Assembly (NCBI RefSeq): GCF_014694375.1
Contig: NZ_JAAUWW010000017.1
Span: 1 to 64,000, forward strand
Reading direction: 5' to 3'
DNA length: 64,000 bases
From: Vibrio sp. S17_S38
GTDB taxonomy: Bacteria; Pseudomonadota; Gammaproteobacteria; Enterobacterales; Vibrionaceae
Of this stretch, positions 24,948-33,790 are shown piece after piece. The position numbers and the translations under genes are program-made. Every line of letters starts with the position of its first letter. Positions within the stretch are counted from its first letter, which is position 1. Below the pieces are notes generated by a model, which worked only from the letters and a program-made list of their open reading frames with translations, was not told the origin of the DNA and searched no databases.

Positions 24948-25343
24948 GTTCTTATCTGTATCCCCATAAGGATATTTAGTATGACCATATCGTATCGCTA
25001 AAATAGCTATGGTGATTATCAGTATCGCTCCAGATAAGCCTAACATTCTGTATGTATCTAAGTTTTTCATATCTAAAATCATATAACGAGCCAACGCTAC
25101 TATAACAATATAAAGCGGCATCCTGACTGGCAAGCGTCCAGATTTTAAATACAGACCAACCATAGCTAATACTTCTAGATATATAAAAAGCAAAAGCAGA
25201 TCGGACAAACTTACATGCATATTAATGATCACGGACCAAATTTCTATCCCCATCGCAACCACAGTTAATACCGCAATGGTGAATAATCCAAAATCTTCGA
25301 CTAAAAAAAGCGCCTTGTAACCAGCTCCTCTAACTCGATTCAT
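24942..25343 (-). CDS. psiE: PsiE-family membrane protein (phosphate-starvation-inducible E)
   Basis: A 133-residue inner membrane protein with four hydrophobic segments (about 15-37, 45-65, 70-92, 100-122) and the family blocks FIYLEVLAMVGLYLKSGRLPVR and ALARYMILD. Function is unknown; E. coli psiE responds to phosphate starvation and cAMP. I chose the ATG at 25343, with GGAG seven bases upstream; a longer frame from 25367 would overlap the ATP-grasp gene. It lies 13 bp behind that gene and is probably cotranscribed with it. No Pho box was recognised. Confidence 0.85.
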   Translation of the reverse strand: MNRVRGAGYKALFLVEDFGLFTIAVLTVVAMGIEIWSVIINMHVSLSDLLLLFIYLEVLAMVGLYLKSGRLPVRMPLYIVIVALARYMILDMKNLDTYRMLGLSGAILIITIAILAIRYGHTKYPYGDTDKNS

Positions 25344-25356
25344 GTTTACACTCCAT

Positions 25357-26820
25357 TTAAAACCCACGCAACTGAATACGACGTAAGAATTCCGTCATGA
25401 TTCGATCATAAAGTAAATCCCCTAGCCAGAGATCTTCTACTTTGTTATCAATACTTGGGTTGTCATTGACTTCAATCACATAGACTTGACCATCAATTTC
25501 TTTTAGATCTACGCCATACAAGCCTGAACCAATTAAGTTAGAGGCTTTAATTGCAGTATCAACGACATTCTTTGGTACTTGTTTTAAATCTAAAGTATCA
25601 AAACCGCCAGATGTTGTACGGCCGCTATTATGGTGTTGATAAATCTGCCAGTGTCCACGACTCATATGATAACGACATGCATAAATAGCCTGACGGTTCA
25701 TCACGCCAATTCGCCAGTCAAAATCGGTTGGCATAAAGGCTTGTGCTAAAATCAAAGCACTCTTATCAAATAATTCGGCCGCTTTTTGCTCTAATGTTGC
25801 TTCATCAGTCACTTTCACGACTCCAACAGAAAAAGCGCCATCTGGAATTTTAAGTACTAATGGTAATTGCATGTGCTCTAGCAAATTTTGTTTCCAATCA
25901 GGATCAAAACTTCTCAAGATCATCGATTTAGGTGCAGGCACTTTATGTCGTTCTAACAATTCGGTTAAAAACACTTTGTTAGTACATTTCATGATCGATT
26001 CAGGGTCATCGATCACAACTAAACCTAACTTTTCAGCGCGCTTTGCAAAACGATAAGTAAAATTACTGATATTAGTCGTCGCACGAATAAATAAGCCATC
26101 AAACTCACTTAAACGAGAAAAATCATCCACCGTAATGGTTTGTAAGCTCATGCCTAAACGATTAGCCGCTTTTTTAAATCGATTTAATGCCACAGGATCC
26201 GACGGCGGCATTTTTTCATCCGGATCCACCAGCATCGCAACATCATAACGAAATGATTTGCTAGGCTTCGGTGAACGCCAAACTTTAGTTGAAAATAATT
26301 CGAGTGATTGAACAAAAATATCTTGCTCTTCATTGTTAAGATCTTGGAATGGGAATGGTTCAACTTTAACTAACTGCCAATGCTTACCATGTTTTTTCAA
26401 CTCAATATCAAGCACCGGGATCATAAAGTGTTCAAATAAGCGACGAGCGACTTTCTCTAGCCCTTTGATGTGGCTGCGGCCAAAATAAATCTTACTGGCT
26501 ACTTTCTCTGAATCAGAAAAATGCTTATTAAGATCTTGCTCAGGAAGTGAGATAACAAATGGTTGATTGACATCATTAATCGCCATCACTCGAGGAATAA
26601 CACGATGACCACGAGCTTCAGCCAATAGCGAACAATAGTAACCATTGCTCATATAAGAATAATCGCGACACAAGTTGATTACTTGTACACTTTTATGCTT
26701 TTCAGTGCGATCTGATAGGAAATTAGGTTGTAAATAACTATCAACCGTCACGACTTGATCAGATGGAAAGTATTGACCCCAATCGCTGTCTTTATCGGTA
26801 ACAATAACAAAATTTGCCAT
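25357..26820 (-). CDS. RLAN-domain ATP-grasp ligase (RimK-like)
   Basis: A 487-residue protein: an N-terminal RLAN domain (RimK-like ATP-grasp N-terminal, about 1-150) followed by a RimK-type ATP-grasp ligase (about 190-470). The nucleotide-binding part has FIRATTNISNFTYRFA, PLVLKIPDGAFSVGV and ILAQAFMPTDFDWRIGV. The metal site is GVDLKEIDGQVYVIEVNDNPSID. ATP-grasp enzymes of this group join amino acids or peptides through acyl-phosphates. No target is known to me. I start at ATG 26820 (MANFVIV) with AGAGG upstream, not at the TTG 26841. It is divergent from a GNAT-C39 peptidase gene, a pairing seen in many proteobacteria and proposed to make and process a peptide modification. Confidence 0.85.
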   Translation of the reverse strand: MANFVIVTDKDSDWGQYFPSDQVVTVDSYLQPNFLSDRTEKHKSVQVINLCRDYSYMSNGYYCSLLAEARGHRVIPRVMAINDVNQPFVISLPEQDLNKHFSDSEKVASKIYFGRSHIKGLEKVARRLFEHFMIPVLDIELKKHGKHWQLVKVEPFPFQDLNNEEQDIFVQSLELFSTKVWRSPKPSKSFRYDVAMLVDPDEKMPPSDPVALNRFKKAANRLGMSLQTITVDDFSRLSEFDGLFIRATTNISNFTYRFAKRAEKLGLVVIDDPESIMKCTNKVFLTELLERHKVPAPKSMILRSFDPDWKQNLLEHMQLPLVLKIPDGAFSVGVVKVTDEATLEQKAAELFDKSALILAQAFMPTDFDWRIGVMNRQAIYACRYHMSRGHWQIYQHHNSGRTTSGGFDTLDLKQVPKNVVDTAIKASNLIGSGLYGVDLKEIDGQVYVIEVNDNPSIDNKVEDLWLGDLLYDRIMTEFLRRIQLRGF

Positions 26821-26871
26821 GAATACATTTACCTCTAGCAAAGAAACTATTTCTCGTATTTAATCATTATA

Positions 26872-26900
26872 CCCATCGAATTGAGATCAATCTCGTTGGG
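26872..26900. repeat. Imperfect 29-bp palindrome between the divergent ligase and peptidase genes
   Basis: CCCATCGAATTGAGATC and its continuation to TTGGG form an imperfect inverted repeat (CCCA/TGGG outer arms, GAGAT/ATCTC inner arms). It looks like a family of small intergenic repeats I associate with Vibrio genomes. An operator shared by the two divergent genes is the alternative. Confidence 0.4.
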
Positions 26901-26937
26901 TGGATTGCGTTAGAACAACGCTGAACAACCATTATTT

Positions 26938-28050
26938 ATGGTGGATATTAAAGTGGATAGCACAATGGAATTTCGCCTCGCAACCCGACAAGATTTACCT
27001 GCGTTAATTGCATTAGAAGCGCAAATATTCAATAGTGACGTCATTGCGCCAAGACAAATGAAACGCTTTCTTCAGTCTCAACATAGCATGATATTTGTTG
27101 CTGTTATTGAACAACATATTACCGGCTATGCACTTCTTCTTTTCCATCAAGGCACTCAGCTATCTCGCCTTTATTCTATTGCCGTTAATTCAGATTTTCG
27201 TGGCAGACAAATCGCCCAAAAACTGGTTGAAAAGTGCGAAGAATCTGCATTAGAACAAGGCTCTACCACATTACGCTTAGAAGTAAGAAATGACAATCTA
27301 GCAGCTAAAAATTTATATCAAAAACTTGGCTATAAACCGCTTAAAACATTAATCCATTATTACGATGATTTAGCCGACGGCATTCGTATGCAAAAACGTT
27401 TAACCGCAAGCCTACCAAAAACATTATTACCAATGCCTTTGTACATTCAAACCACGCCATTTACTTGTGGGGCAGCGTGTTTACTGATGGCATTTTCAAC
27501 CTTAAATAAAGACTTCGAACCTAATCGGAAGGAAGAGTTACAACTTTGGCGAGAAGCAACTACGATTTTCATGGCAGCCGGACATGGTGGGTGCAGTGGA
27601 CATGGATTAGCACTAGCCGCCAAAAAGCGAGGATTTGATGTCGAGCTTTGGACTCGTTCGGATTCCACTCCATTTATAGACAGTGTACGAGATCTGAATA
27701 AAAAAGAAGTGATTGACATTGTGCATCAAGATTTTTGCCAACAGGTCGATGCTTTAGATATTCATCACATCATTGCTCCACCCAATAACCAGAAAATAGA
27801 AGCTTGGATTGAACAAGGAAAATGTGTATTGCTACTGATAAGCACCTATCGTTTTAATGGTAATAAAGAGCCACATTGGATTATTTTATCAGGCATGAAT
27901 GAACAGTTTTTCTTTATCCATGATCCACATACTGAGGCAAAACATGATGTTTCATCATCTGCCTCTATTCCTATCAGTAAAGCAGGATTAGCTCAAATTT
28001 TAGGGTTTGGAAAACAAAAGCATACGGCGTGTGTGGTGGTGGGAGAATAA
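26938..28050 (+). CDS. GNAT acetyltransferase fused to a C39-like peptidase (DUF3335)
   Basis: A 370-residue two-domain protein. Residues about 10-150 are a GNAT N-acetyltransferase with the acetyl-CoA loop SDFRGRQIAQKL and the NLAAKNLYQKLGYKP block. Residues about 165-365 are a papain-like C39 family domain with the catalytic cysteine in TTPFTCGAACLLMA and the histidine in EPHWIILSG, followed by FFIHDP. There is no transporter or signal peptide, so it acts in the cytoplasm. Paired divergently with the RLAN/ATP-grasp ligase; the two probably modify and cleave the same peptide. The start is uncertain: ATG 26938 or 26965 (MEFRLA), neither with a good ribosome binding site. Confidence 0.85.
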   Translation: MVDIKVDSTMEFRLATRQDLPALIALEAQIFNSDVIAPRQMKRFLQSQHSMIFVAVIEQHITGYALLLFHQGTQLSRLYSIAVNSDFRGRQIAQKLVEKCEESALEQGSTTLRLEVRNDNLAAKNLYQKLGYKPLKTLIHYYDDLADGIRMQKRLTASLPKTLLPMPLYIQTTPFTCGAACLLMAFSTLNKDFEPNRKEELQLWREATTIFMAAGHGGCSGHGLALAAKKRGFDVELWTRSDSTPFIDSVRDLNKKEVIDIVHQDFCQQVDALDIHHIIAPPNNQKIEAWIEQGKCVLLLISTYRFNGNKEPHWIILSGMNEQFFFIHDPHTEAKHDVSSSASIPISKAGLAQILGFGKQKHTACVVVGE

Positions 28051-28071
28051 GAGCAAACGTTGATAAAACTT

Positions 28072-28098
28072 TGGGGCTACCAATCTACTGTAGCCCCA
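28072..28098. terminator. Hairpin between convergent peptidase and antiporter genes
   Basis: TGGGGCTAC (28072-28080) pairs with GTAGCCCCA (28090-28098), a perfect 9-bp stem. Tails are T-rich but interrupted, so termination strength is uncertain. Confidence 0.65.
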
Positions 28099-28103
28099 TA
28101 TTT

Positions 28104-29888
28104 CTATTCTTTTATTAAACTCACGACTGTCCAACCTTCCGCCGTTTTATGAGAACTATCATTTGATAAAACATGGATATTACCTTTAGGATCAACAGTA
28201 AATAGCGACAATCGATGTCCATCAGAATACTTCATCACATAATCTTCCCACTTAAACTCTGCTGTCAACTTGGTGTGCTTTACCTCTGCACCTTGGTTAA
28301 TTAGACTAGCCAATTTTTTATAACTGACATCTTCACCAAATAAGGTTCTACCGTGTTTATCTTCTACAACTTGGTGCTTCTCGTGTTGATTGTCTTTGGC
28401 TTTTCCATTTAAGAAAAACACGCGTCGATCACCAAAATCACTCATAAAGTGTTTAGCTGCGACGATATTAAAATGCTTATCTGGCGAAACGGCAATCAGA
28501 TTACCAATGCCAATTAAATCTAAGTATTCCTCTGCATGACTTGAAGTTGGATTACCATAGTAGGTTTCTAAACCTTGCATTCGAGCTTTCCGGATATACT
28601 CCCAGTTCGAATCAGTTATGATCACTCGATCCCCATATTTCTTTAGCGCCATTGCAAGACTGCGTCCAATATCATTCGCGCCAACAACTAAATATCCTCT
28701 TGGTGACGGTTCCGATAGCTTCAATGCATTTGCTAATGGTCGAGCGGTCATACTTTGCAATACAACGGTGCCGACGATGACCATAAAGGTGAGTGGCACT
28801 AATAAACTGGCTTCTTCCACGCCAGACTCAACTAATTTAATAGCAAATAACGATGAAATAGACGCCGCGACGATCCCACGAGGAGCGACCCAGGCAATAA
28901 AAGCTTTCTCTTTAAAATTAAGACTACTGCCAATGGTCGAAATAAAAATCGCAATAGGACGAGAAACTAATTGAATTGCGACGAACAAAATTGCGGATCC
29001 AACACCTAGAGCCATAAAGTCATTCAATTCCATCCGGGCGGAGAGCATCAGAAACAGACCTGAAATTAATAAAATCGTCAGGTTTTCTTTGAAATGTAGA
29101 ATGTTTTGAATATTGACACCTTTGGCATTCGCAAGCCACATTCCCATAACGGTTACGGCTAACAAACCAGATTCAGATTCCAAGTGATTAGAGATGGCGA
29201 ATACACCAAGCACTAATGTCAAAACAGCAAAAGGTTGCAAATATTCAGGTAGTAACCGACGGCGTAAAATTTGAGCCAATAATGCGCCAGTAACAACACC
29301 AAGAACAATTCCAATCAATAAGATCAATCCAAATACAGCAAGACTATGCACCTTGCTACTGGAAACAATGAATTCGTATACGATCACAATAAACAATGCG
29401 CCGATAGGATCAATCAAGATACCTTCCCAACGCAAAATGTTAGCCAATTTAGCTTTAGGCCGAACAGTACGTAGTAACGGAACCACTACTGTCGGGCCAG
29501 TGACTACGGTTAAGCTGCCAAATAACAAGGCTAACGGCCAACTAAAATCGAGAATATAAAAGGTAAATACGCTGGTTAACCCCCAAGAAATTAATGCGCC
29601 AACCGTGACAATATTCATCACGGTGCGGTTGACTCCTCGAATCTCTTTTAAGTTAAGCGTTAAGCTACCTTCAAATAAAATCACTGCCACCGCTAAAGAA
29701 ATCAAAGGAAACAGTAAATCACCAAACATATCATTCGGTGCAAAAACATGGGTAATTGGTCCAATAATAAAACCTGCAATCAATAAGAACAAAATTGCAG
29801 GTAACTTCATCCGCCACGCTAACCATTGGCAGCCTAAACCAACTAAACCAACTGCCGCTAGCATCAAACCTATTTGTTCATTGTGCAT
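28104..29888 (-). CDS. CPA1-type Na+(K+)/H+ antiporter with C-terminal TrkA-N domain
   Basis: A 594-residue membrane protein. About 12-13 transmembrane segments of the Na_H_Exchanger family cover residues 1-390, including the LFEGSLTLNL and GPTVVVPLLRTVRP segments typical of this branch and the FIAWVAPRGIVAA segment. From about 400 a cytoplasmic Rossmann domain begins with YLVVGANDIGRSLA, a TrkA-N/RCK nucleotide-binding fold that could gate transport by NAD(H) or another ligand, followed by a C-terminal domain of about 90 residues. It probably expels Na+ or K+ for pH or salt homeostasis. It lies 37 bp behind a lipoprotein gene on the same strand. Confidence 0.87.
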   Translation of the reverse strand: MHNEQIGLMLAAVGLVGLGCQWLAWRMKLPAILFLLIAGFIIGPITHVFAPNDMFGDLLFPLISLAVAVILFEGSLTLNLKEIRGVNRTVMNIVTVGALISWGLTSVFTFYILDFSWPLALLFGSLTVVTGPTVVVPLLRTVRPKAKLANILRWEGILIDPIGALFIVIVYEFIVSSSKVHSLAVFGLILLIGIVLGVVTGALLAQILRRRLLPEYLQPFAVLTLVLGVFAISNHLESESGLLAVTVMGMWLANAKGVNIQNILHFKENLTILLISGLFLMLSARMELNDFMALGVGSAILFVAIQLVSRPIAIFISTIGSSLNFKEKAFIAWVAPRGIVAASISSLFAIKLVESGVEEASLLVPLTFMVIVGTVVLQSMTARPLANALKLSEPSPRGYLVVGANDIGRSLAMALKKYGDRVIITDSNWEYIRKARMQGLETYYGNPTSSHAEEYLDLIGIGNLIAVSPDKHFNIVAAKHFMSDFGDRRVFFLNGKAKDNQHEKHQVVEDKHGRTLFGEDVSYKKLASLINQGAEVKHTKLTAEFKWEDYVMKYSDGHRLSLFTVDPKGNIHVLSNDSSHKTAEGWTVVSLIKE

Positions 29889-29925
29889 AATTATCCCTTA
29901 ACAGCCTTTACATGCTCAAAGTACA

Positions 29926-30306
29926 TTAATTGGATCCATCCAACTTGCTATCATTCCAACCACGCTGCCATTCCATTCTGAATTTTTGTGAATCAGGAGT
30001 TCCTTCGCACACACCTTCATAATAGTTACCAGACACGCCAATTTGATAAGCATGTTTAGGGTTACAATATTCTTTATTGCCTTTTAAGTAACCTTCCGCA
30101 TATTCATTAACATTTACACCACCAAGTTTCGATAACTGACTTGAAGTACGATTCTGCTTTCCTTTAATTCCATCAGAATAACCAAGAGATCCCCAATCCC
30201 CTGATTTCATATAATCTTCAGCAGTATCCGCACACGCCGTTAACAGCAAAGCTGAACAGCTCAATAAGATCATAGTTGTAAACTGAGAAACATTTTTTAG
30301 CTTCAT
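29926..30306 (-). CDS. DUF2799-type lipoprotein
   Basis: A 126-residue predicted lipoprotein: the signal peptide ends in LTAC with the lipidated cysteine at residue 25. The mature part has DWGSLGYSDGIKG, YAEGYLKGNKEYC and a C-terminal WQRGWNDSK, the repeated aromatic-Gly pattern of DUF2799. Two further cysteines (near 81 and 99) could form a disulfide. Function unknown. It precedes the antiporter gene and is divergent from the CstA/BtsT gene. Confidence 0.82.
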   Translation of the reverse strand: MKLKNVSQFTTMILLSCSALLLTACADTAEDYMKSGDWGSLGYSDGIKGKQNRTSSQLSKLGGVNVNEYAEGYLKGNKEYCNPKHAYQIGVSGNYYEGVCEGTPDSQKFRMEWQRGWNDSKLDGSN

Positions 30307-30398
30307 GACATCCCTTATATCTAAATGATTTTGTTATATAGATTTCTTAACTTAGATCATAACTATTACACAGGTCACATTCAAAGCAAACGAAAACC

Positions 30399-30468
30399 AA
30401 GTGGTTTAATGTCAACATAAACCACTTAACTTCGCCAATCACCACTCAATTTAATATTCGACCACTCA
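30399..30468 (+). promoter_or_regulatory. BtsR-like operator array upstream of the CstA/BtsT gene
   Basis: Three direct repeats, ACCACTTA (30421-30428), ACCACTCA (30441-30448) and ACCACTCA (30461-30468), have an exact 20-bp period. A fourth, inverted copy gives AAGTGGTTT (30399-30407) opposite AAACCACTT (30419-30427). From memory the E. coli BtsR motif is ACC(G/A)CT(C/T)A repeated with a 13-bp gap; the half-sites fit exactly and the gap here is 12. The last repeat ends 35 bp before a -10-like TATTAT (30504), a typical activator position. Confidence 0.75.
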
Positions 30469-30549
30469 AACAAATGTTATATGAATGTTATTAGGTGCAG
30501 ATTTATTATATAGCCTGAATTTTCAAACAACCTGAGCAGGACAATAATT

Positions 30550-32043
30550 ATGATGATGTTCCTTTTTTGTGTAGCAGCATTAATTGCAGGCTACTTTATT
30601 TACGGAGCTTTCGTTGAGAAAGTATTTGGTATCAATGAAAAACGCACTACTCCCGCTTTTTCTAAGCAAGATGGTGTGGATTATGTACCAATGTCGAACA
30701 AAAAAGTGTATTTAGTTCAATTACTGAACATTGCAGGCGTCGGTCCAATTTTTGGCCCAATAATGGGTGCCCTTTACGGCCCTGCAGCCATGTTATGGAT
30801 TGTCCTAGGTTGTATTTTCGCAGGCGCAGTACATGATTATTTTTCAGGTATGCTTTCTATTCGTAACGGCGGAGCCTCGGTTCCAAGCCTTACGGGCCGC
30901 TATTTAGGAAACAATGCCAAGCACTTTATGAATATCTTTGCTTTAGTGTTATTACTACTGGTTGGTGTTGTATTTGTCTCAGCTCCTGCAGGAATGATCA
31001 CAAACCTAGTAAATGAGCAAACCGATACTACTGTTTCTATGGGCTTAATGGTTGCGATTATCTTTGCCTACTACATTCTTGCCACAATTGTACCTATTGA
31101 TAAAATCATCGGTCGTTTCTATCCACTATTTGGCGCTCTGCTTATCTTTATGTCCGTTGGCCTGATTGCAGCTGTCGCATTCTCTAGCGACCATGCAATT
31201 TTAGCTGGCTATAAATTTAGCGATATGTTCACCAACATGAATCCAAATGACCTGCCACTTTGGCCTGCTCTATTCATAACAATTGCGTGTGGTGCAATTT
31301 CTGGCTTCCATGCAACTCAATCACCGTTAATGGCTCGTTGTTTAGAAAATGAAAAAAATGGTCGCTTTGTATTCTTTGGTGCAATGATTGGTGAAGGTGT
31401 TATCGCATTAATTTGGTGTGCGGTTGCCTTATCTTTCTTTGGTTCAATGGATGCGCTACAAGAAGCAGTTGCAAATGGTGGTCCTGGTAATGTGGTTTAC
31501 GGTGCATCATTTGGTTTACTCGGTGTATTTGGTGGTATTTTAGCGTTCTTAGGTGTGGTTATTCTACCTATCACTTCTGGCGATACAGCATTCCGCTCAA
31601 GCCGTTTGATCTTAGCTGAATACTTCAACATGGAACAAAAAACACTGAGAAGTCGTTTATTTATGGCGATGCCTTTGTTTGTGATTGGCGGAATCTTAAC
31701 TCAAGTCGATTTTGCGATTATCTGGCGCTACTTCGGTTTTGCTAATCAAACGACTGCGGTAATGATGTTATGGACTGCATCGGCATACCTATTGCGCTTT
31801 AATAAATTCCATTGGATCAGTACTATTCCTGCAATGTTTATGACGGCAGTGTGTATCACTTTCATCTTAAATAATCATACTTTAGGTTTTGGTATGGGAA
31901 TGCAGATTTCAACCATCATCGGTATTGTGGCGAGCTTATTAATTACTGGTTATGTGATTAAAATATCGAAAGGTAAAGGTGACCCAGAATTTGATCAAGC
32001 GGAAGAAGATAAGTTAGTCAATTACACTGAGTCTCGTGATTAA
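30550..32043 (+). CDS. CstA/BtsT-family transporter (pyruvate or peptide uptake)
   Basis: A 497-residue inner membrane protein of the CstA family with about 14 hydrophobic segments. Family blocks visible are PAFSKQDGVDYVPMS, LNIAGVGPIFGPIMGALYGP, VHDYFSGMLSIRNGG, GAISGFHATQSPLMARCL, LPITSGDTAFRSSRL and YFGFANQT. It is much shorter than E. coli BtsT (716) or CstA (701), as in the short Vibrio form. E. coli BtsT takes up pyruvate and is switched on by BtsR. The operator array upstream and btsR at 24213 suggest the same here. CstA-like peptide uptake is the alternative. A strong terminator follows. Confidence 0.88.
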   Translation: MMMFLFCVAALIAGYFIYGAFVEKVFGINEKRTTPAFSKQDGVDYVPMSNKKVYLVQLLNIAGVGPIFGPIMGALYGPAAMLWIVLGCIFAGAVHDYFSGMLSIRNGGASVPSLTGRYLGNNAKHFMNIFALVLLLLVGVVFVSAPAGMITNLVNEQTDTTVSMGLMVAIIFAYYILATIVPIDKIIGRFYPLFGALLIFMSVGLIAAVAFSSDHAILAGYKFSDMFTNMNPNDLPLWPALFITIACGAISGFHATQSPLMARCLENEKNGRFVFFGAMIGEGVIALIWCAVALSFFGSMDALQEAVANGGPGNVVYGASFGLLGVFGGILAFLGVVILPITSGDTAFRSSRLILAEYFNMEQKTLRSRLFMAMPLFVIGGILTQVDFAIIWRYFGFANQTTAVMMLWTASAYLLRFNKFHWISTIPAMFMTAVCITFILNNHTLGFGMGMQISTIIGIVASLLITGYVIKISKGKGDPEFDQAEEDKLVNYTESRD

Positions 32044-32064
32044 GGTTTGATTCACTAAAAACAC

Positions 32065-32100
32065 AAAGGCCGATAGGTAATCAAACCCATCGGCCTTTTT
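32065..32100 (+). terminator. Intrinsic terminator after the CstA/BtsT gene
   Basis: AAAGGCCGAT (32065-32074) pairs with ATCGGCCTTT and ends in five T (32089-32100). Confidence 0.9.
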
Positions 32101-32166
32101 CAGTTTTGTATTTTCAAGAAATGAGTAACCTCGTACCTGAGACTTGTATTAATCTACATTTTTTAG

Positions 32167-33111
32167 TTATTCTATATTTTTGATTTGTAACTCTTTTGGC
32201 ACTTCAAAGAACATATTCTCTTCACGACCTAACACTTCTTCTACATCGGTAGCACCAAGTTCTTTAATTCGATCAATTATTTGATTCACTAATTCTTCTG
32301 GCGCAGAGGCTCCAGCTGTCACGCCTATTTTCTGTTTACCATCAAACCAACTAGCATCAATATCTTCAGGGCAATCGATCAAATAACCCTGAGTGCCTAG
32401 TTTCTCCGCCAGTTCTTTTAAACGATTCGAATTGGAGGAATTCTTCGAGCCCACGACCACCATAATATCTACGCTTCCTGCTAAGATACGAACGGCATCT
32501 TGACGATTTTGAGTAGCATAGCAAATATCATCTTTACGAGGACCTTGGATTTCAGGGAAGGCTTGGCGCAAAGCATCAATCACATCCGAGGTTTCATCAA
32601 CCGATAACGTTGTTTGACTCACGTAGTGCAAGTTAGTTGGATCACGGACGACTAAATGCGCGACATCTTCAGGGCCCTCAACCAGGTACATTCCGCCCGT
32701 TTCGCTTGCATATTGCCCCATCGTTCCTTCAACTTCAGGGTGACCAGCATGACCAATTAGCACTACTTCCATATTTTTACGGCTAGCACGAGCCACTTCC
32801 ATATGTACTTTAGTTACTAGTGGGCATGTTGCATCAAATACGGTTAACTGACGCTCTTTGGCTTCGTTACGTACCACTTGTGATACACCATGAGCCGAAA
32901 ATATAACGATATTATCGTCTGGAACTTCTGAAAGCTCTTCAACAAAAACTGCACCGCGCTGCTTTAACCCTTCTACCACAAAGCGGTTATGCACCACTTC
33001 ATGACGAACATAAATCGGCGGCTGATACATTTCTAATGCACGTTCAACGATACTGATCGCTCGATCAACACCAGCACAAAAACCACGAGGATTTGCTAAT
33101 AAAATTTTCAT
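32167..33111 (-). CDS. ispH: 4-hydroxy-3-methylbut-2-enyl diphosphate reductase IspH
   Basis: The last enzyme of the MEP pathway, an iron-sulfur protein making IPP and DMAPP. With the start at 33111 ([14 protein letters not shown]) the protein has 314 residues. The three cluster cysteines then fall at C12, C96 (DATCPL) and C197 (CYATQN), exactly the E. coli numbering. A frame from 33135 adds eight residues without a better ribosome binding site. The fkpB-ispH order is conserved in gammaproteobacteria; here the genes are 98 bp apart. Confidence 0.96.
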   Translation of the reverse strand: MKILLANPRGFCAGVDRAISIVERALEMYQPPIYVRHEVVHNRFVVEGLKQRGAVFVEELSEVPDDNIVIFSAHGVSQVVRNEAKERQLTVFDATCPLVTKVHMEVARASRKNMEVVLIGHAGHPEVEGTMGQYASETGGMYLVEGPEDVAHLVVRDPTNLHYVSQTTLSVDETSDVIDALRQAFPEIQGPRKDDICYATQNRQDAVRILAGSVDIMVVVGSKNSSNSNRLKELAEKLGTQGYLIDCPEDIDASWFDGKQKIGVTAGASAPEELVNQIIDRIKELGATDVEEVLGREENMFFEVPKELQIKNIE

Positions 33112-33209
33112 GTTTTGAGTCATGTCCTGAGCCATCTCTATGTATCAATAATGGCGTTATTCTACCGATAACAAGTTTGCTGGCAACCATTCAAAAGCGA
33201 AACGTTGAA

Positions 33210-33638
33210 TTATTCAACCTCGAGAATATCCACTTCAAAGTGAACATCTTGCCCAGAGAGCGGATGATTAAAATCAACCGTTATAGACTCACCAGAAATT
33301 TCACTAATAATACCTGGAATTTCAACGCCATCAGGGCCGTTGAATCCCATAATAGTGCCCACTTCTAACTCTTGACCACTAAAGCGAGTGCGATCCATAT
33401 GGTGAATATTATCAGGGTTAGGTAGGCCAAAGGCGTCTTTAGCCGCTAATTCAATTACCTTACTTTCACCCGCAGCTAAACCTAATAAACACTGTTCGAA
33501 GTTTTCACTTAAGCTACCATCCCCCATCACAAATTTAGCAGGCTTGCCCATATTGTGAGTGCTATCAGCCACTGAACCATCTTTAAGTTTTATAGTGAAG
33601 TGCAGAGTTACCGCGCTAGTATTGGTAATTGTAGACAC
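33210..33638 (-). CDS. fkpB: FKBP-type peptidyl-prolyl isomerase FkpB (SlpA)
   Basis: A 142-residue SlyD/SlpA-type prolyl isomerase. It opens with VTLHFTIKLKDGSVADST and has the inserted chaperone flap (about 70-120; FSGQELEVGTIMGF) and the FNHPLSGQDVHFEV motif closing the FKBP fold. Family members bind ribosomes and nascent chains. It lacks the His-rich metal tail of SlyD, which, with the neighbouring ispH, identifies it as FkpB. Confidence 0.94.
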   Translation of the reverse strand: MSTITNTSAVTLHFTIKLKDGSVADSTHNMGKPAKFVMGDGSLSENFEQCLLGLAAGESKVIELAAKDAFGLPNPDNIHHMDRTRFSGQELEVGTIMGFNGPDGVEIPGIISEISGESITVDFNHPLSGQDVHFEVDILEVE

Positions 33639-33790
33639 AAAAAATCCTTATTTTATTTAATGACAGGTTAAATACCGTGCTTAACTTTAAATCATGCCAT
33701 TGAGAAATGATGTTAGGTAGATTAAAAAAATGCACTACTTTATAAAGAAACAAAGCAATGCAATATTTTATCTATGAGCGGTAATTCTGG

